Shown piece after piece: positions 12,924 through 22,005 of a stretch of DNA of 64,000 nucleotides. The stretch's first letter is position 1; every line of letters begins with the position of its first letter. The position numbers were made by a program, and so were the translations under genes. The notes under the pieces are model-generated. The model was given only the letters and a program-made list of their open reading frames with translations. It had not been told where the DNA came from and made no database searches. The DNA comes from Paraburkholderia caribensis. Lineage in GTDB: Bacteria > Pseudomonadota > Gammaproteobacteria > Burkholderiales > Burkholderiaceae. Location: NCBI RefSeq assembly GCF_002902945.1, contig NZ_CP026101.1, positions 2,356,001 through 2,420,000 on the forward strand, written 5' to 3'.

Positions 12924-13706
12924 TCAGTCCGCGATGCGCCGGCGAAAGACGTAGGTGGAATCGTTCGAAGCATCGGCGTCGAAAGCGTAGCCTTCGGCGT
13001 CGAAGCCCTTGAGTTGCTCCGGCGTTTCGAAGCGATTCGCCACCAGATAGCGCGCCATCAGGCCGCGCGCGCGTTTCGCGTGAAAGCTGATGATCTTGTA
13101 GCGCCCGCCCTTCCAGTCCTCGAACACGGGCGTGATGACGGGCGCGGCGAGTTTCTTCGGTTTGACCGATTTGAAATATTCCGTCGACGCGCAGTTGATC
13201 AGCACGCGCGAGCCGTCCTGCTTCTTTTCCAGTTGCCGGTTGAGCGCCTGCGTGATGCGCTCGCCCCAGAACGCGTACAGATCCTTGCCGCGCCGGTTCG
13301 CGAAGCGCGTGCCCATTTCTAGCCGATACGGCTGCAGCAGATCGAGCGGACGCAGCAGACCGTAGAGGCCCGACAGCACGCGCACGTGCTGCTGCGCATA
13401 GTCGAGATCGGATGCGGACAGCGACTTCGCGTCGAAGCCTTCATACACGTCGCCGTTGAATGCGAGCACGGCTTGCTTCGCATTGGACGTGTCGAATTTC
13501 GGCGACCAGTCGGCGTAACGCTGGAAATTCAGATGCGCGAGCTGATCGGAAATGTCCATCAGCGACGCGATGTCTTGCGGCGACAAGCGGCGCAGATCGC
13601 CGATCAGCTCGGCGGCGTCATCGACGAAATCGGGGATGGTGTGCTTCTTGACGTGCGGCGGGGTGTCGTAGTCGAGCGATTTGGCCGGCGACAGAACGAT
13701 TATCAT
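12924..13706 (-). CDS. yaaA: Peroxide stress protein YaaA
   Basis: A 260-residue cytoplasmic protein of the YaaA/DUF328 family, usual length for the family. It starts MIIVLSPAKSLDY, the family signature, and keeps the later conserved blocks (LAFNGDVYEGF, VLSGLYGLLRP, YRLEMG, FHAKRARG). In E. coli YaaA limits free iron and oxidative damage during peroxide stress and has DNA-binding capacity. The gene heads a leftward pair with the carboxypeptidase gene and is divergent from the PIN-domain gene 57 bases away, so both promoters must share that short gap. Confidence 0.93.
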   Translation of the reverse strand: MIIVLSPAKSLDYDTPPHVKKHTIPDFVDDAAELIGDLRRLSPQDIASLMDISDQLAHLNFQRYADWSPKFDTSNAKQAVLAFNGDVYEGFDAKSLSASDLDYAQQHVRVLSGLYGLLRPLDLLQPYRLEMGTRFANRRGKDLYAFWGERITQALNRQLEKKQDGSRVLINCASTEYFKSVKPKKLAAPVITPVFEDWKGGRYKIISFHAKRARGLMARYLVANRFETPEQLKGFDAEGYAFDADASNDSTYVFRRRIAD

Positions 13707-13763
13707 AGAGGCTTTCAGGCACGCCGTGCCTGGCGGTCAAAGACGAAAGCCAGATTGTAACGA

Positions 13764-14279
13764 ATGCCCGAAACCCCTGCCTTGCCCGAACAGAACACGC
13801 CTGCCGCAAGAAATGCGGCGGCGCCCGCCGTCGTGCTCGATTCGAACGTGTGGATCGACATTCTCGTGTTCGACGACCCGCACACGCGCCCCATTCTCGC
13901 TGCGCTCGAAAGCGGTGCGCTGCGCGCGCTGATCGACGCTCGCTGCCTCGCCGAACTCACTTACGTGCTCGACTATCCGCAGTTCGAAAAGCGCGCTGTC
14001 GACAAAACCGCCGCGCTCGCGACGCTCGCGCGGCTATCGACGCTAGTCGAGCCCACGCCCGACGAGAACGCGCCCGCGCTGCCCAAATGCAAGGATCGCG
14101 ACGACCAGAAGTTTCTCGAACTCGCCTATGCGATGCAGGCGGACTGGCTGGTCTCGAAAGATCGCGCGGTGTTGAAGCTCGCGAAACGGATTGCCCGCGA
14201 TTTCGGTTTCCGGATCGCGCAGCCCGCGCCGTTCGTCGTCGAATGTGCGCTGACGGCGCAAGCGCCTGTCGAGGCCTGA
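13764..14279 (+). CDS. PIN-domain protein (putative toxin component, COG1569 type)
   Basis: A 171-residue PIN-fold protein. The acidic residues that bind metal in PIN nucleases are present: Asp26 (VVLDSNVW), a Glu in LAELTYVL, Asp residues in CKDRDDQKFLELA, and Asp in WLVSKDRAVL. The family is usually annotated as a toxin of type II toxin-antitoxin systems and would cleave RNA. No antitoxin gene adjoins it, so it may be a stand-alone housekeeping PIN protein. The start follows a spacer shared with the divergent yaaA. Confidence 0.8.
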   Translation: MPETPALPEQNTPAARNAAAPAVVLDSNVWIDILVFDDPHTRPILAALESGALRALIDARCLAELTYVLDYPQFEKRAVDKTAALATLARLSTLVEPTPDENAPALPKCKDRDDQKFLELAYAMQADWLVSKDRAVLKLAKRIARDFGFRIAQPAPFVVECALTAQAPVEA

Positions 14280-14429
14280 CGCGCGCCGGCGCAGTCCGCA
14301 GACGAAACGAAACGAAACGCGACGCGCTGCCGGGCGGCGCCGCCAACCGCCGCGCGGATTTTCCCTACAATCGAGCTTCACGCCTGACCACAACGGCATC
14401 AACGACCACGACCGCATCCGGACCGCGAC

Positions 14430-15620
14430 ATGAACGCACCGCACGATCTGACGAGCACGCCTATGACCACCCTGCCTCCATCGTTCCCATCCCGTCTGCC
14501 GACCGTCGGCACGACGATCTTCACCGTGATGAGCGCGCTCGCCGCCGAAAAGAACGCGGTCAATCTCGGCCAGGGCTTTCCGGATTTCGATTGCGATCCG
14601 CGCATCGTCGATGCCGTGGCCGGCGCGATGCGCGAAGGCCACAACCAGTACCCGCCGATGGCAGGCGTCGCGCCGCTGCGCCAGGCGATCTCCGAGAAGA
14701 TCGCCAACCTGTACGGACGCCGCTACGACGCCACGACCGAAATCACGGTAACGGCGGGCGCGACGCAGGCGCTTCTGACGGCGATCCTGTGCGCTGTCCA
14801 TCCGGGCGATGAAGTGATCGTGGTCGAGCCGACGTACGACAGCTACCTGCCGTCGATCGAACTGGCGGGCGGCAAGCCCGTGTTCGTCACACTCGAAGCG
14901 CCCGACTACGCCATCCCGTTCGACAGGCTGGCCGCCGCAATCACGCCGAAAACGCGCATGATCCTCATCAACACGCCGCACAACCCGACGGGCACCGTCT
15001 GGCGCGCGGAGGACATGAAGAAGCTCGAAGAGATCGTACGCGGCACGAATGTGCTGATTCTTTCCGACGAAGTGTACGAGCACATGGTCTACGACGGCGC
15101 ACCGCACGAAAGCGTGGCGCGCTATCCGGAACTCGCGCAGCGCAGCTTTGTGGTGTCGAGCTTCGGCAAGACCTATCACGTGACGGGCTGGAAGGTCGGC
15201 TACGTGGCCGCGCCCGCCGCGCTGACGGCGGAATTCCGCAAGGTCCACCAGTTCAACGTGTTCACCGTCAACACGCCGATGCAACTCGGCCTCGCGCACT
15301 ATATGCAGGACCCGGCGCCGTATCTGAACCTGCCCGCCTTCTATCAGAAGAAGCGCGATTTCTTCCGCGCCGGCCTCGCGCAATCGCGCTTCAAGCTGTT
15401 GCCGTGCACGGGCACGTATTTCCAGTGCGTCGACTATTCGGCCATCAGCGACATGCCCGAAGCCGAATTCGCGCAATGGCTGACGAGCGAGATCGGCGTG
15501 GCCGCCATTCCCGTGTCGGCGTTCTATCACGAGTCGCATGAATCGGGCGTCGTGCGCTTCTGCTTCGCGAAGAAAGAAGACACGCTCGCCACCGCGCTCG
15601 AACGGCTGGCGCGTCTCTGA
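14430..15620 (+). CDS. PLP-dependent aminotransferase (methionine aminotransferase YbdL-like)
   Basis: A 396-residue class I/II aminotransferase. Key residues are visible: the cofactor lysine Lys247 (SSFGKTYHVTGWK), Asn-Pro-His-Asn-Pro region at 181-186, Asp213 and Tyr216 in SDEVYEH, and the C-terminal arginine in VVRFCFAK. Sequence signatures NLGQGFPDF and NQYPPMAG point to the YbdL/kynurenine aminotransferase subgroup, which transfers amino groups from methionine, phenylalanine or tyrosine to 2-oxo acids. A second in-frame ATG (14463) could also serve as the start. It stands alone between a PIN gene and a convergent glutathione transferase. Confidence 0.87.
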   Translation: MNAPHDLTSTPMTTLPPSFPSRLPTVGTTIFTVMSALAAEKNAVNLGQGFPDFDCDPRIVDAVAGAMREGHNQYPPMAGVAPLRQAISEKIANLYGRRYDATTEITVTAGATQALLTAILCAVHPGDEVIVVEPTYDSYLPSIELAGGKPVFVTLEAPDYAIPFDRLAAAITPKTRMILINTPHNPTGTVWRAEDMKKLEEIVRGTNVLILSDEVYEHMVYDGAPHESVARYPELAQRSFVVSSFGKTYHVTGWKVGYVAAPAALTAEFRKVHQFNVFTVNTPMQLGLAHYMQDPAPYLNLPAFYQKKRDFFRAGLAQSRFKLLPCTGTYFQCVDYSAISDMPEAEFAQWLTSEIGVAAIPVSAFYHESHESGVVRFCFAKKEDTLATALERLARL

Positions 15621-15726
15621 GATGGCGCGCGCGATGCTGCGAACGAACCCCGGTTCTTCGTCATCGCGCGCGAAGCGGCGCGGCGCCTGTCGGTCGCCGC
15701 ATGCGGCGCGCGGTCGTGCCGCGCCC

Positions 15727-16374
15727 TCACTGCTTCTTTTGCGCTTCCATGTAGGCCTTGCGGTCGTCCGTCACGCGCTGCGCGGCCGGACGTGCATTAA
15801 TCGCCTTCACGTACGGCTTCCAGTCGATGCCGACATCGAGCAGAAAATCGCGCCCGTACACGGCCCGCGTCGCGATGCCGACGAGCGGCAAGCTCACGAA
15901 GCCCGCCACGTCCGCGATGCTGAACTGCTCGCCGCGCAGATACGGCGTGAACTTCGCAAGCCGCCTGAAGCCGCGGATATGATGGATCAGCAGTTTCTCG
16001 GTGCGCCCTTTCGTGGCGTCGGTGATCGTGCCGCCGAAGAACGCCTGCTTGTACAGATTGCGCGCCGTCAGTTCGAGATGCACGTCCACGAACGTGATCA
16101 ATTCGCGCTCCTTCGCGGCTTCCCACGGGTCGCGCGAGAAGATTGCCTTCTCCGGAAAGGCCGCGGCCAGATATTCGATGATCGCCTGCGACTCGCACAG
16201 GCTGCCATGCTCAGTCACGATGTACGGCACCTTGCCGAGCGGCGAGTGTTCGAGCACCGCCTCGTCCTGGCTGAACGGAACGCACACTTCCTCGAACGGA
16301 ATGCCGAATTCGAGCAGCGCAAACTTCACTTTGTTGTAATAGTTGGACAGCGCAAAACCGTGCAGCTTGATCAT
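15727..16374 (-). CDS. Glutathione S-transferase family protein
   Basis: A 215-residue soluble protein. Residues 1-75 are a thioredoxin-like GST N-domain with the glutathione-binding loop LGKVPYIVTE and the SLCESQAIIEYLA helix. The rest is the all-helical C-domain with the N-capping region FSIADVAGF. The catalytic residue near the start is Ser or Tyr in LSNYYNKVK. The start at 16374 (MIKLHGF) is preceded by GGGAG; a longer in-frame version adds 24 residues with no GST character. Substrate unknown. It is divergent from the hydroxyacyl-CoA dehydrogenase gene. Confidence 0.85.
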   Translation of the reverse strand: MIKLHGFALSNYYNKVKFALLEFGIPFEEVCVPFSQDEAVLEHSPLGKVPYIVTEHGSLCESQAIIEYLAAAFPEKAIFSRDPWEAAKERELITFVDVHLELTARNLYKQAFFGGTITDATKGRTEKLLIHHIRGFRRLAKFTPYLRGEQFSIADVAGFVSLPLVGIATRAVYGRDFLLDVGIDWKPYVKAINARPAAQRVTDDRKAYMEAQKKQ

Positions 16375-16454
16375 CCGGTGTCTCCCTGCGGATGGTTGTC
16401 GAAAGTCGCTTGCCATTCGTCGCGGACCGCGCACATGCACGCGCACACGACGAA

Positions 16455-16483
16455 TTGAAACGAACGTACTATTTTAGAATAAT
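16455..16483 (+). promoter_or_regulatory. Likely promoter of the rightward acyl-CoA cluster
   Basis: TTGAAA (16455-16460) and AATAAT (16478-16483) are spaced by 17 bases in an AT-rich pocket just before the cluster. Transcription would start near 16490, giving a leader of only about 12 bases. Confidence 0.45.
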
Positions 16484-16501
16484 CATGGAGTGAGTCACAT
16501 C

Positions 16502-18070
16502 ATGGCACCGAATACCTCTCGCCAGACCAGCATCGAGACCGTCGGCATCGTCGGCACGGGCGCGATGGGACGCGGCATCGCGCAGATCGCCGCACTCGCG
16601 GGCCTCAAGGTCAGGCTCTACGACACGAATGCCGCTGCCATCGGCGCGGCGCGCGATTACCTGTCCGACACGTTCTCGAAGCTGGTCGCCAAAGGCAAGC
16701 TCGACAATTCGCGCTCGCTTGCCGCGCTCGCGAACGTAACGGGCGCCACGGCGATCGGCGAACTCAAGGACTGCGACCTCGTCGTCGAAGCGATCGTCGA
16801 AAAGCTCGATGTGAAGCGCGCGCTTTTCAAGGAGCTCGAAGGCATCGTCAGCGAGCGCTGCATTCTCGCGTCGAATACGTCTTCACTGTCGATCACGGCG
16901 ATTGCGGCCGCGTGCGCCGATCCATCGCGCGTCGTCGGCTATCACTTCTTCAATCCGGTGCCGCTGATGAAGGTCGTCGAAGTGATCGACGGCCTGCGCA
17001 GCGATCCCGCCGCCGGCGACGCGCTGATGGATCTCGCGCGCCGCGTGGGCCACACGCCCGTGCGCGCGAAGGATATGCCCGGCTTCGTCGTCAATCACGC
17101 GGGCCGCGGCATGAATACGGAGGGCTTGCGCGTCGCGGACGAAGGCGTCGCGAGCTTCGTCGATATCGACCGCATCATGCGCGAGCAGGCGGGCTTTCGT
17201 CTCGGGCCATTCGAGCTGCTCGATCTGACCGCGCTCGACGTGTCGCACCCGGTGATGGAATCGATCTATCACCAGTTCTATGAAGAGCCGCGCTTCACGC
17301 CGTCGCCGATCACGGGCACGCGCCTCGCGGGCGGGCTGATCGGGCGCAAGGCTGGCGAGGGCTTTTATGTATATGTCGACGGCAAGCAGCAGGCGCCTGT
17401 CGAAGCGCCCGCACCGACCGAGCTGCCGAAGCGCGTATGGGTCAGCGCACGCGTGCCCGCTGCGCGCGACGCCGTGCTCGCGTTGATCGCGAAGGCCCGC
17501 GTCGCCGTCGACGAAGGCACCACCCCCGCCGCCGATTCGCTGATCGTCGTCACGCCGCTCGGCTTCGACGCGACCACCGCGGCTGTCGATGAAAACCTCG
17601 ACGCGAGCCGCGTCGTTGCCATCGATACCCTCTTCCCGCTCGTCGACGCGCAACGCCGCACGCTGATGACCACGCCCGCAACGACGCGCGCCGCGCGCGA
17701 TACCGCGCACGCTCTCTTCGCACACGACGGCGTGCCCGTCACTGTCATCCGCGATTCGACGGGCTTCGTCGCGCAGCGCGTGGTCGCGACGATCGTCAAC
17801 ATCGGCTGCGATATCGCACAGCGCCAGATTGCGTCGCCGCAGGACATCGACCTCGCCGTGACACTCGGCCTCGGCTATCCGCGCGGGCCGCTCGCCCTCG
17901 GCGATGCGCTCGGCGCCCAAACCATCCTGACCATTCTGCGCAACATGTTCAGCGTGCTCGGCGATCCACGCTACCGTCCGTCGCCGTGGCTGGCGCGCCG
18001 CGCGCAACTCGGCATCTCGCTCACGCAAGCCGACGCCGCCGATCAGGACAACACGAAGGAGCAAGCGTAA
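16502..18070 (+). CDS. 3-hydroxyacyl-CoA dehydrogenase
   Basis: A 522-residue NAD-dependent dehydrogenase that oxidises 3-hydroxyacyl-CoA to 3-oxoacyl-CoA. Residues 12-195 are the Rossmann domain with GTGAMGRG (residues 18-25) and the catalytic His in VVGYHFFNP. Residues about 196-295 form the first 3HCDH C-domain; a second 3HCDH C-domain follows at about 410-505, the PaaH/PaaC-like arrangement. The ATG at 16502 is preferred over GTG at 16490 because GGAG at 16487-16490 suits it better, though the spacing is long. It begins a tightly packed operon: the next gene overlaps its stop by one base. Confidence 0.9.
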   Translation: MAPNTSRQTSIETVGIVGTGAMGRGIAQIAALAGLKVRLYDTNAAAIGAARDYLSDTFSKLVAKGKLDNSRSLAALANVTGATAIGELKDCDLVVEAIVEKLDVKRALFKELEGIVSERCILASNTSSLSITAIAAACADPSRVVGYHFFNPVPLMKVVEVIDGLRSDPAAGDALMDLARRVGHTPVRAKDMPGFVVNHAGRGMNTEGLRVADEGVASFVDIDRIMREQAGFRLGPFELLDLTALDVSHPVMESIYHQFYEEPRFTPSPITGTRLAGGLIGRKAGEGFYVYVDGKQQAPVEAPAPTELPKRVWVSARVPAARDAVLALIAKARVAVDEGTTPAADSLIVVTPLGFDATTAAVDENLDASRVVAIDTLFPLVDAQRRTLMTTPATTRAARDTAHALFAHDGVPVTVIRDSTGFVAQRVVATIVNIGCDIAQRQIASPQDIDLAVTLGLGYPRGPLALGDALGAQTILTILRNMFSVLGDPRYRPSPWLARRAQLGISLTQADAADQDNTKEQA

Positions 18071-18858
18071 TGGCCGCCGAACTGCTCGCCTCCCGCCCAG
18101 CCGAAAGCGAATCGACGCTCGTGCTGACGCTGTCGAACCCGGGCGCGCGCAACGCGATGCACCCGGACATGTACGCCGCCGGCATCGAAGCAATCGACAC
18201 CGCCGAACGCGATCCGTCGATCGGCGCCGTCGTCATCACGGGCGCGGACAACTTCTTCTGCGCGGGCGGCAACCTGAACCGCCTGCTCGAAAACCGCGCG
18301 AAAGATCCGTCCGTGCAGGCGCAAAGCATCGATCTGCTCGGCGAATGGATCGCCGCGTTGCAGGCGTCGTCGAAGCCGGTGATCGCGGCCGTCGAGGGCG
18401 CGGCGGCAGGCGCGGGCTTTTCGCTTGCGCTCGCGTGCGACCTGATCGTCGCCGGCGACGACGCGAAGTTCGTAATGTCGTATGCACGCGTCGGCCTTAC
18501 GCCGGATGGCGGCGGCTCGTGGTTCCTCGCGCGCGCGTTGCCGCGTCAGATCGCAACGGAAGTGCTGATTGAAGGCAAGCCGATCGGCGCACAGCGTCTG
18601 TACGACCTGGGCGTCGTCAACCGGCTCGTGAAGCCGGGCGCCGCGCGCGATACGGCGATCGCGTGGGCCGACGACCTCGGCAAGGTATCGCCGAATGCGA
18701 AGGCACGCATCAAAGGATTGATCGCGGCGGCGGGCGCGCAATCGCTGCCCGAGCATCTCGTTGCGGAGCGCGACAGCTTCGTCGCGTCGCTGCATCATCG
18801 CGACGGGCTGGAGGGCATCACCGCGTTCCTCGAAAAGCGCGCACCCAACTACAAATGA
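18070..18858 (+). CDS. Enoyl-CoA hydratase/isomerase (PaaG-like)
   Basis: A 262-residue crotonase-fold enzyme. The oxyanion-hole segments are clear: FFCAGGNLNRL and AAGAGFSLALACD. The later active-site loop reads GLTPDGGGSW, with Asp where typical hydratases carry Glu, as in PaaG-type enoyl-CoA isomerases; so isomerase activity is as likely as hydration. The start is set by AAGGAG (18057-18062) and by the TAATG overlap with the dehydrogenase stop, implying translational coupling. Its product would feed or follow the dehydrogenase encoded just upstream. Confidence 0.88.
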   Translation: MAAELLASRPAESESTLVLTLSNPGARNAMHPDMYAAGIEAIDTAERDPSIGAVVITGADNFFCAGGNLNRLLENRAKDPSVQAQSIDLLGEWIAALQASSKPVIAAVEGAAAGAGFSLALACDLIVAGDDAKFVMSYARVGLTPDGGGSWFLARALPRQIATEVLIEGKPIGAQRLYDLGVVNRLVKPGAARDTAIAWADDLGKVSPNAKARIKGLIAAAGAQSLPEHLVAERDSFVASLHHRDGLEGITAFLEKRAPNYK

Positions 18859-19586
18859 GCACGTCGACCGGGTCCGGCTATCAGTTGCCGAAGCGCCGCC
18901 GCATCTATCTGATGCGGCACGGCGACGTCACGTACTTCGATGCATCGGGCAGTACGATCGACCCCGAGCGCGTGCCGCTCAACGAAAACGGCCGCGCACA
19001 GGCCGATGCCGCCGGCCGCGCGTTTGCCGACCAGAACGTGCGGTTCGATCGCGTGATCGCCAGTGGCTTGCCGCGCACGGTCGAGACGGCACAGCGCGTG
19101 CTCGCGCAAATGAGCCAGCACACCGGGATCGACATCGAACCCGCATGGGAAGAAATACGCAGCGGCAAGCCGGGTTCGGTTCCCGCCCACGATCTCGAAG
19201 CGGCGTTTATCGGCGCGTTCGACGGCATCGTTGCGGAGGACGTGCAGTTTCTCGGCGGCGAGACGATCGGCGCACTGTTCGACCGTGTGCTGCCGGCGCT
19301 GGCCGCGCTGCGCGCCGACTCATCGTGGGATGTCGTATTGCTCGTGCTGCACGGCGGCGTCAATCGCGCGATCCTGTCGCATGCGATCACGGCAGGCGGC
19401 CGCACCTTCTTCGGCCATCTCGCGCAGGCGACGGGCTGCGTGAATGCGCTCGACGTCGGGGCCGCGCCGCGCGACTGGGTGGTGAGGATGATCAATCATG
19501 CGCCGCCCTCGCCGCTGCATCGTGACGTGCGCAATACGTCGATGGAAATGCTTTACGCACAATTCATTCAGAGCAGGCGCAGCTAG
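18855..19586 (+). CDS. Histidine phosphatase family protein (phosphoglycerate mutase-like)
   Basis: A 243-residue member of the histidine phosphatase superfamily. The catalytic motif LMRHGD places the phospho-accepting His at residue 22; Arg in SGLPRTVETAQ and the second catalytic His in LVLHGG complete the site. The start overlaps the enoyl-CoA hydratase stop as ATGA, so it belongs to the same operon. The substrate is unknown. Its place between an enoyl-CoA hydratase and a phosphotransferase gene is unusual and hints at a phosphorylated acyl-CoA or related intermediate, or a repair role; this is inference. Confidence 0.83.
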   Translation: MSTSTGSGYQLPKRRRIYLMRHGDVTYFDASGSTIDPERVPLNENGRAQADAAGRAFADQNVRFDRVIASGLPRTVETAQRVLAQMSQHTGIDIEPAWEEIRSGKPGSVPAHDLEAAFIGAFDGIVAEDVQFLGGETIGALFDRVLPALAALRADSSWDVVLLVLHGGVNRAILSHAITAGGRTFFGHLAQATGCVNALDVGAAPRDWVVRMINHAPPSPLHRDVRNTSMEMLYAQFIQSRRS

Positions 19587-19620
19587 CAGGCCGATCATTC
19601 GATCATCCAACGGAGGAGAC

Positions 19621-20721
19621 ATGCCGCAAGACGCGACACCTACCGACTACTCCGCTTTTGAAGGCACGCGGCCCGTCAGCGAACGGCAGCGCATCGACAC
19701 GGGCGCCCTTTCCGCCTGGCTCGCGCAACATGTCGACGGCTTTGCCGGACCTCTGACGCTCGAACAATTCGCGGGCGGCCAGTCGAATCCAACCTTCAAG
19801 CTGATTACGCCGACGCGCGCTTATGTGATGCGCGCGAAGCCTGCCCCGTCCGCGAAACTGCTGCCGTCCGCGCATGCGATCGAGCGCGAGTATCGCGTGA
19901 TGCATGCGCTGCGCGACACCGACGTACCCGTCGCGAAGATGCTCGCGCTATGCGAGGACGAAAGCGTGATCGGCCGGGCGTTCTACGTGATGGAGTTCGT
20001 CCAGGGCCGCGTGCTGTGGGACCCGTCGCTGCCCGGCATGACGCCTGCGCAGCGCGGTGCGATCTACGACGAGATGAATCGCGTGATCGCCGCGCTGCAT
20101 AGCGTCGATGTCGCCAGGGTCGGGCTCGCGGACTACGGCAAGCCCGGCAACTACCTTGCGCGCCAGATCGGCCGATGGAGCAAGCAGTATCAGGCGTCGG
20201 AAACGGAGCCGATCGACGCGATGCATCGTCTGATCGAATGGCTGCCGCAACATATGCCCGCCGAAACGGACGAACAAGCGGGCCAGCGCGTGTCCGTCGT
20301 GCACGGCGATTACCGGCTCGACAATCTGATCTTTGATCCGCACGAATCGCGCGTGCTAGCCGTGCTCGACTGGGAACTGTCGACGCTCGGCGATCCCCTC
20401 GCCGACTTTGCGTATCACTGCATGGCGTGGCATGTCGATCCAGAGCAGTTTCGGGGCATCGCCGGACTCGACTGGGCCGCGCTCGGCATACCCGACGAGG
20501 CACGCTACGTGCAACGCTATTGCGAGCGCACCGGCCAGACGATTTGCGGCGACTGGAACTTCTATCTCGCGTACAACATGTTCCGCATCGCGGCGATCTT
20601 GCAGGGAATCATGAAGCGCGTGGTCGACGGCACGGCAGCGAGCGAACAGGCCGCCGACGCAGGACGGCGCGCCAGGCCGATGGCCGAACTTGCGTGGCGC
20701 TATGCGCAGAAGGTTCGCTGA
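19621..20721 (+). CDS. APH-type phosphotransferase (ACAD10/11 kinase-domain / LvaA-like)
   Basis: A 366-residue kinase-fold protein of the aminoglycoside phosphotransferase superfamily. The glycine loop is GGQSN (52-56), the ATP-binding Lys is in YVMRAK, the catalytic loop is HGDYRLDN (228-235) and the metal-binding motif is DWE (250-252). The family includes the kinase half of ACAD10/11 and bacterial LvaA, which phosphorylate 4-hydroxyacyl-CoA. The start follows GGAGGAGAC. The next gene is an ACAD10/11-type dehydrogenase 66 bases on, supporting that assignment over antibiotic resistance. Confidence 0.85.
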   Translation: MPQDATPTDYSAFEGTRPVSERQRIDTGALSAWLAQHVDGFAGPLTLEQFAGGQSNPTFKLITPTRAYVMRAKPAPSAKLLPSAHAIEREYRVMHALRDTDVPVAKMLALCEDESVIGRAFYVMEFVQGRVLWDPSLPGMTPAQRGAIYDEMNRVIAALHSVDVARVGLADYGKPGNYLARQIGRWSKQYQASETEPIDAMHRLIEWLPQHMPAETDEQAGQRVSVVHGDYRLDNLIFDPHESRVLAVLDWELSTLGDPLADFAYHCMAWHVDPEQFRGIAGLDWAALGIPDEARYVQRYCERTGQTICGDWNFYLAYNMFRIAAILQGIMKRVVDGTAASEQAADAGRRARPMAELAWRYAQKVR

Positions 20722-20787
20722 GTGATGGGCCTGCGACACCGCGTGCTCGATCTGTAGACCGGATTCAACGACATCCACGAGGGCAAG

Positions 20788-22005
20788 ATGAATTTCGACT
20801 ACACCCCAAAGGTTCAGGCATTGCGCGACAAGTTGCTCGCATTCTTCGACGAGCACATCTATCCGAACGAACAGGCCTACGCTGCAGAAGTGGCGCGCAA
20901 CCGCCAGGCGGGCAACGCGTGGGTGCCGACGGAACTGATCGAAACGCTGAAGCAGCAGGCGCGCGATGCCGGCCTATGGAACCTGTTTCTACCCGATTCC
21001 GAGCGCGGCGCGGGCCTGACGAACCTCGAATATGCGCCGCTGTGCGAGATCATGGGCCGTGTGCCGTGGTCGCCCGAGGTGTTCAACTGCAATGCGCCCG
21101 ACACCGGCAACATGGAGACGATCGAGCGTTACGGCAACGAGGAGAACCGGCGCGAGTGGCTGGAGCCGCTGCTGCAAGGCCAGATCCGTTCGGCGTTTCT
21201 GATGACCGAGCCGGAGGTGGCGTCATCGGATGCGACCAACATTCAGACGAGCATCGTGCGCGACGGCGACGCGTATGTGATCAATGGGCACAAGTGGTGG
21301 TCGTCGGGCGCGGGCGATCCGCGCTGCAAGCTCTTCATCGTGATGGGCAAAACGGACCCTGAGGCGCCGCGTCACGCGCAGCAATCGATGATTCTCGTGC
21401 CTGCGGAGGCGACGGGGATTACGGTGCATCGACCGTTGAGCGTGTTCGGTTATGACGATGCGCCGCACGGGCATATGGAGATCACGCTGGATAACGTGCG
21501 CGTGCCTGCTGTGAATATGTTGCTTGGCGAGGGGCGCGGGTTTGAGATTGCGCAGGGGCGGCTCGGGCCGGGGCGCATTCATAATTGCATGCGGTTGATC
21601 GGGCTTGCTGAGCGTGCGCTCGAGTTGATGTGCAGGCGCACGCTGCAGCGTGTGGCGTTTGGCAAGCCGATTGCGGCGCAGACCGTTACGCAGGAGCGGA
21701 TTGCCGAGGCGAGGTGTCTGATCGAGCAGGCCCGGTTGCTGACGCTGAAGACGGCTTACATGATGGATACCGTCGGGAATAAAGGCGCGCGCGGTGAGAT
21801 CGCGATGATCAAGGTTGTTGCGCCCAACATGGCGTGTCAGGTGATTGACTGGGCCATTCAGGCGCATGGCGCGGCTGGGATGTGTGATGATTTTCCTCTG
21901 GCTTATGCCTATACCACCGCGCGGTGGTTGCGGTTTGCTGATGGGCCAGATGAGGTGCATCGGAATGCTATTGCCAAGATTGAGCTTGGGAAGTATTCGG
22001 AGTGA
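20788..22005 (+). CDS. Acyl-CoA dehydrogenase (ACAD10/11 type)
   Basis: A 405-residue flavoprotein of the acyl-CoA dehydrogenase superfamily with N-terminal helical, central beta and C-terminal helical domains. Motifs include MTEPEVASSDATN for flavin/substrate contact and RVAFGKPIAAQ in the C-domain. The C-terminal segment LRFADGPDEVH is the form found in ACAD10/ACAD11 proteins rather than the YEGT form of classical dehydrogenases. It probably acts with the preceding phosphotransferase. From about 21400 onward the codon choice drifts to more G and T than in the rest of the gene. A perfect 22-bp hairpin begins directly after the stop. Confidence 0.87.
   Translation: MNFDYTPKVQALRDKLLAFFDEHIYPNEQAYAAEVARNRQAGNAWVPTELIETLKQQARDAGLWNLFLPDSERGAGLTNLEYAPLCEIMGRVPWSPEVFNCNAPDTGNMETIERYGNEENRREWLEPLLQGQIRSAFLMTEPEVASSDATNIQTSIVRDGDAYVINGHKWWSSGAGDPRCKLFIVMGKTDPEAPRHAQQSMILVPAEATGITVHRPLSVFGYDDAPHGHMEITLDNVRVPAVNMLLGEGRGFEIAQGRLGPGRIHNCMRLIGLAERALELMCRRTLQRVAFGKPIAAQTVTQERIAEARCLIEQARLLTLKTAYMMDTVGNKGARGEIAMIKVVAPNMACQVIDWAIQAHGAAGMCDDFPLAYAYTTARWLRFADGPDEVHRNAIAKIELGKYSE

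Noticed and set aside
13764..14279. PIN protein considered as half of a toxin-antitoxin pair
   Set aside because: No small antitoxin-like gene adjoins it on either strand; the flanks are yaaA and an aminotransferase.
19621..20721. Phosphotransferase considered as an aminoglycoside resistance gene
   Set aside because: Its neighbours are fatty-acyl-CoA enzymes and the following dehydrogenase is of the ACAD10/11 type, which fits a metabolic kinase better.
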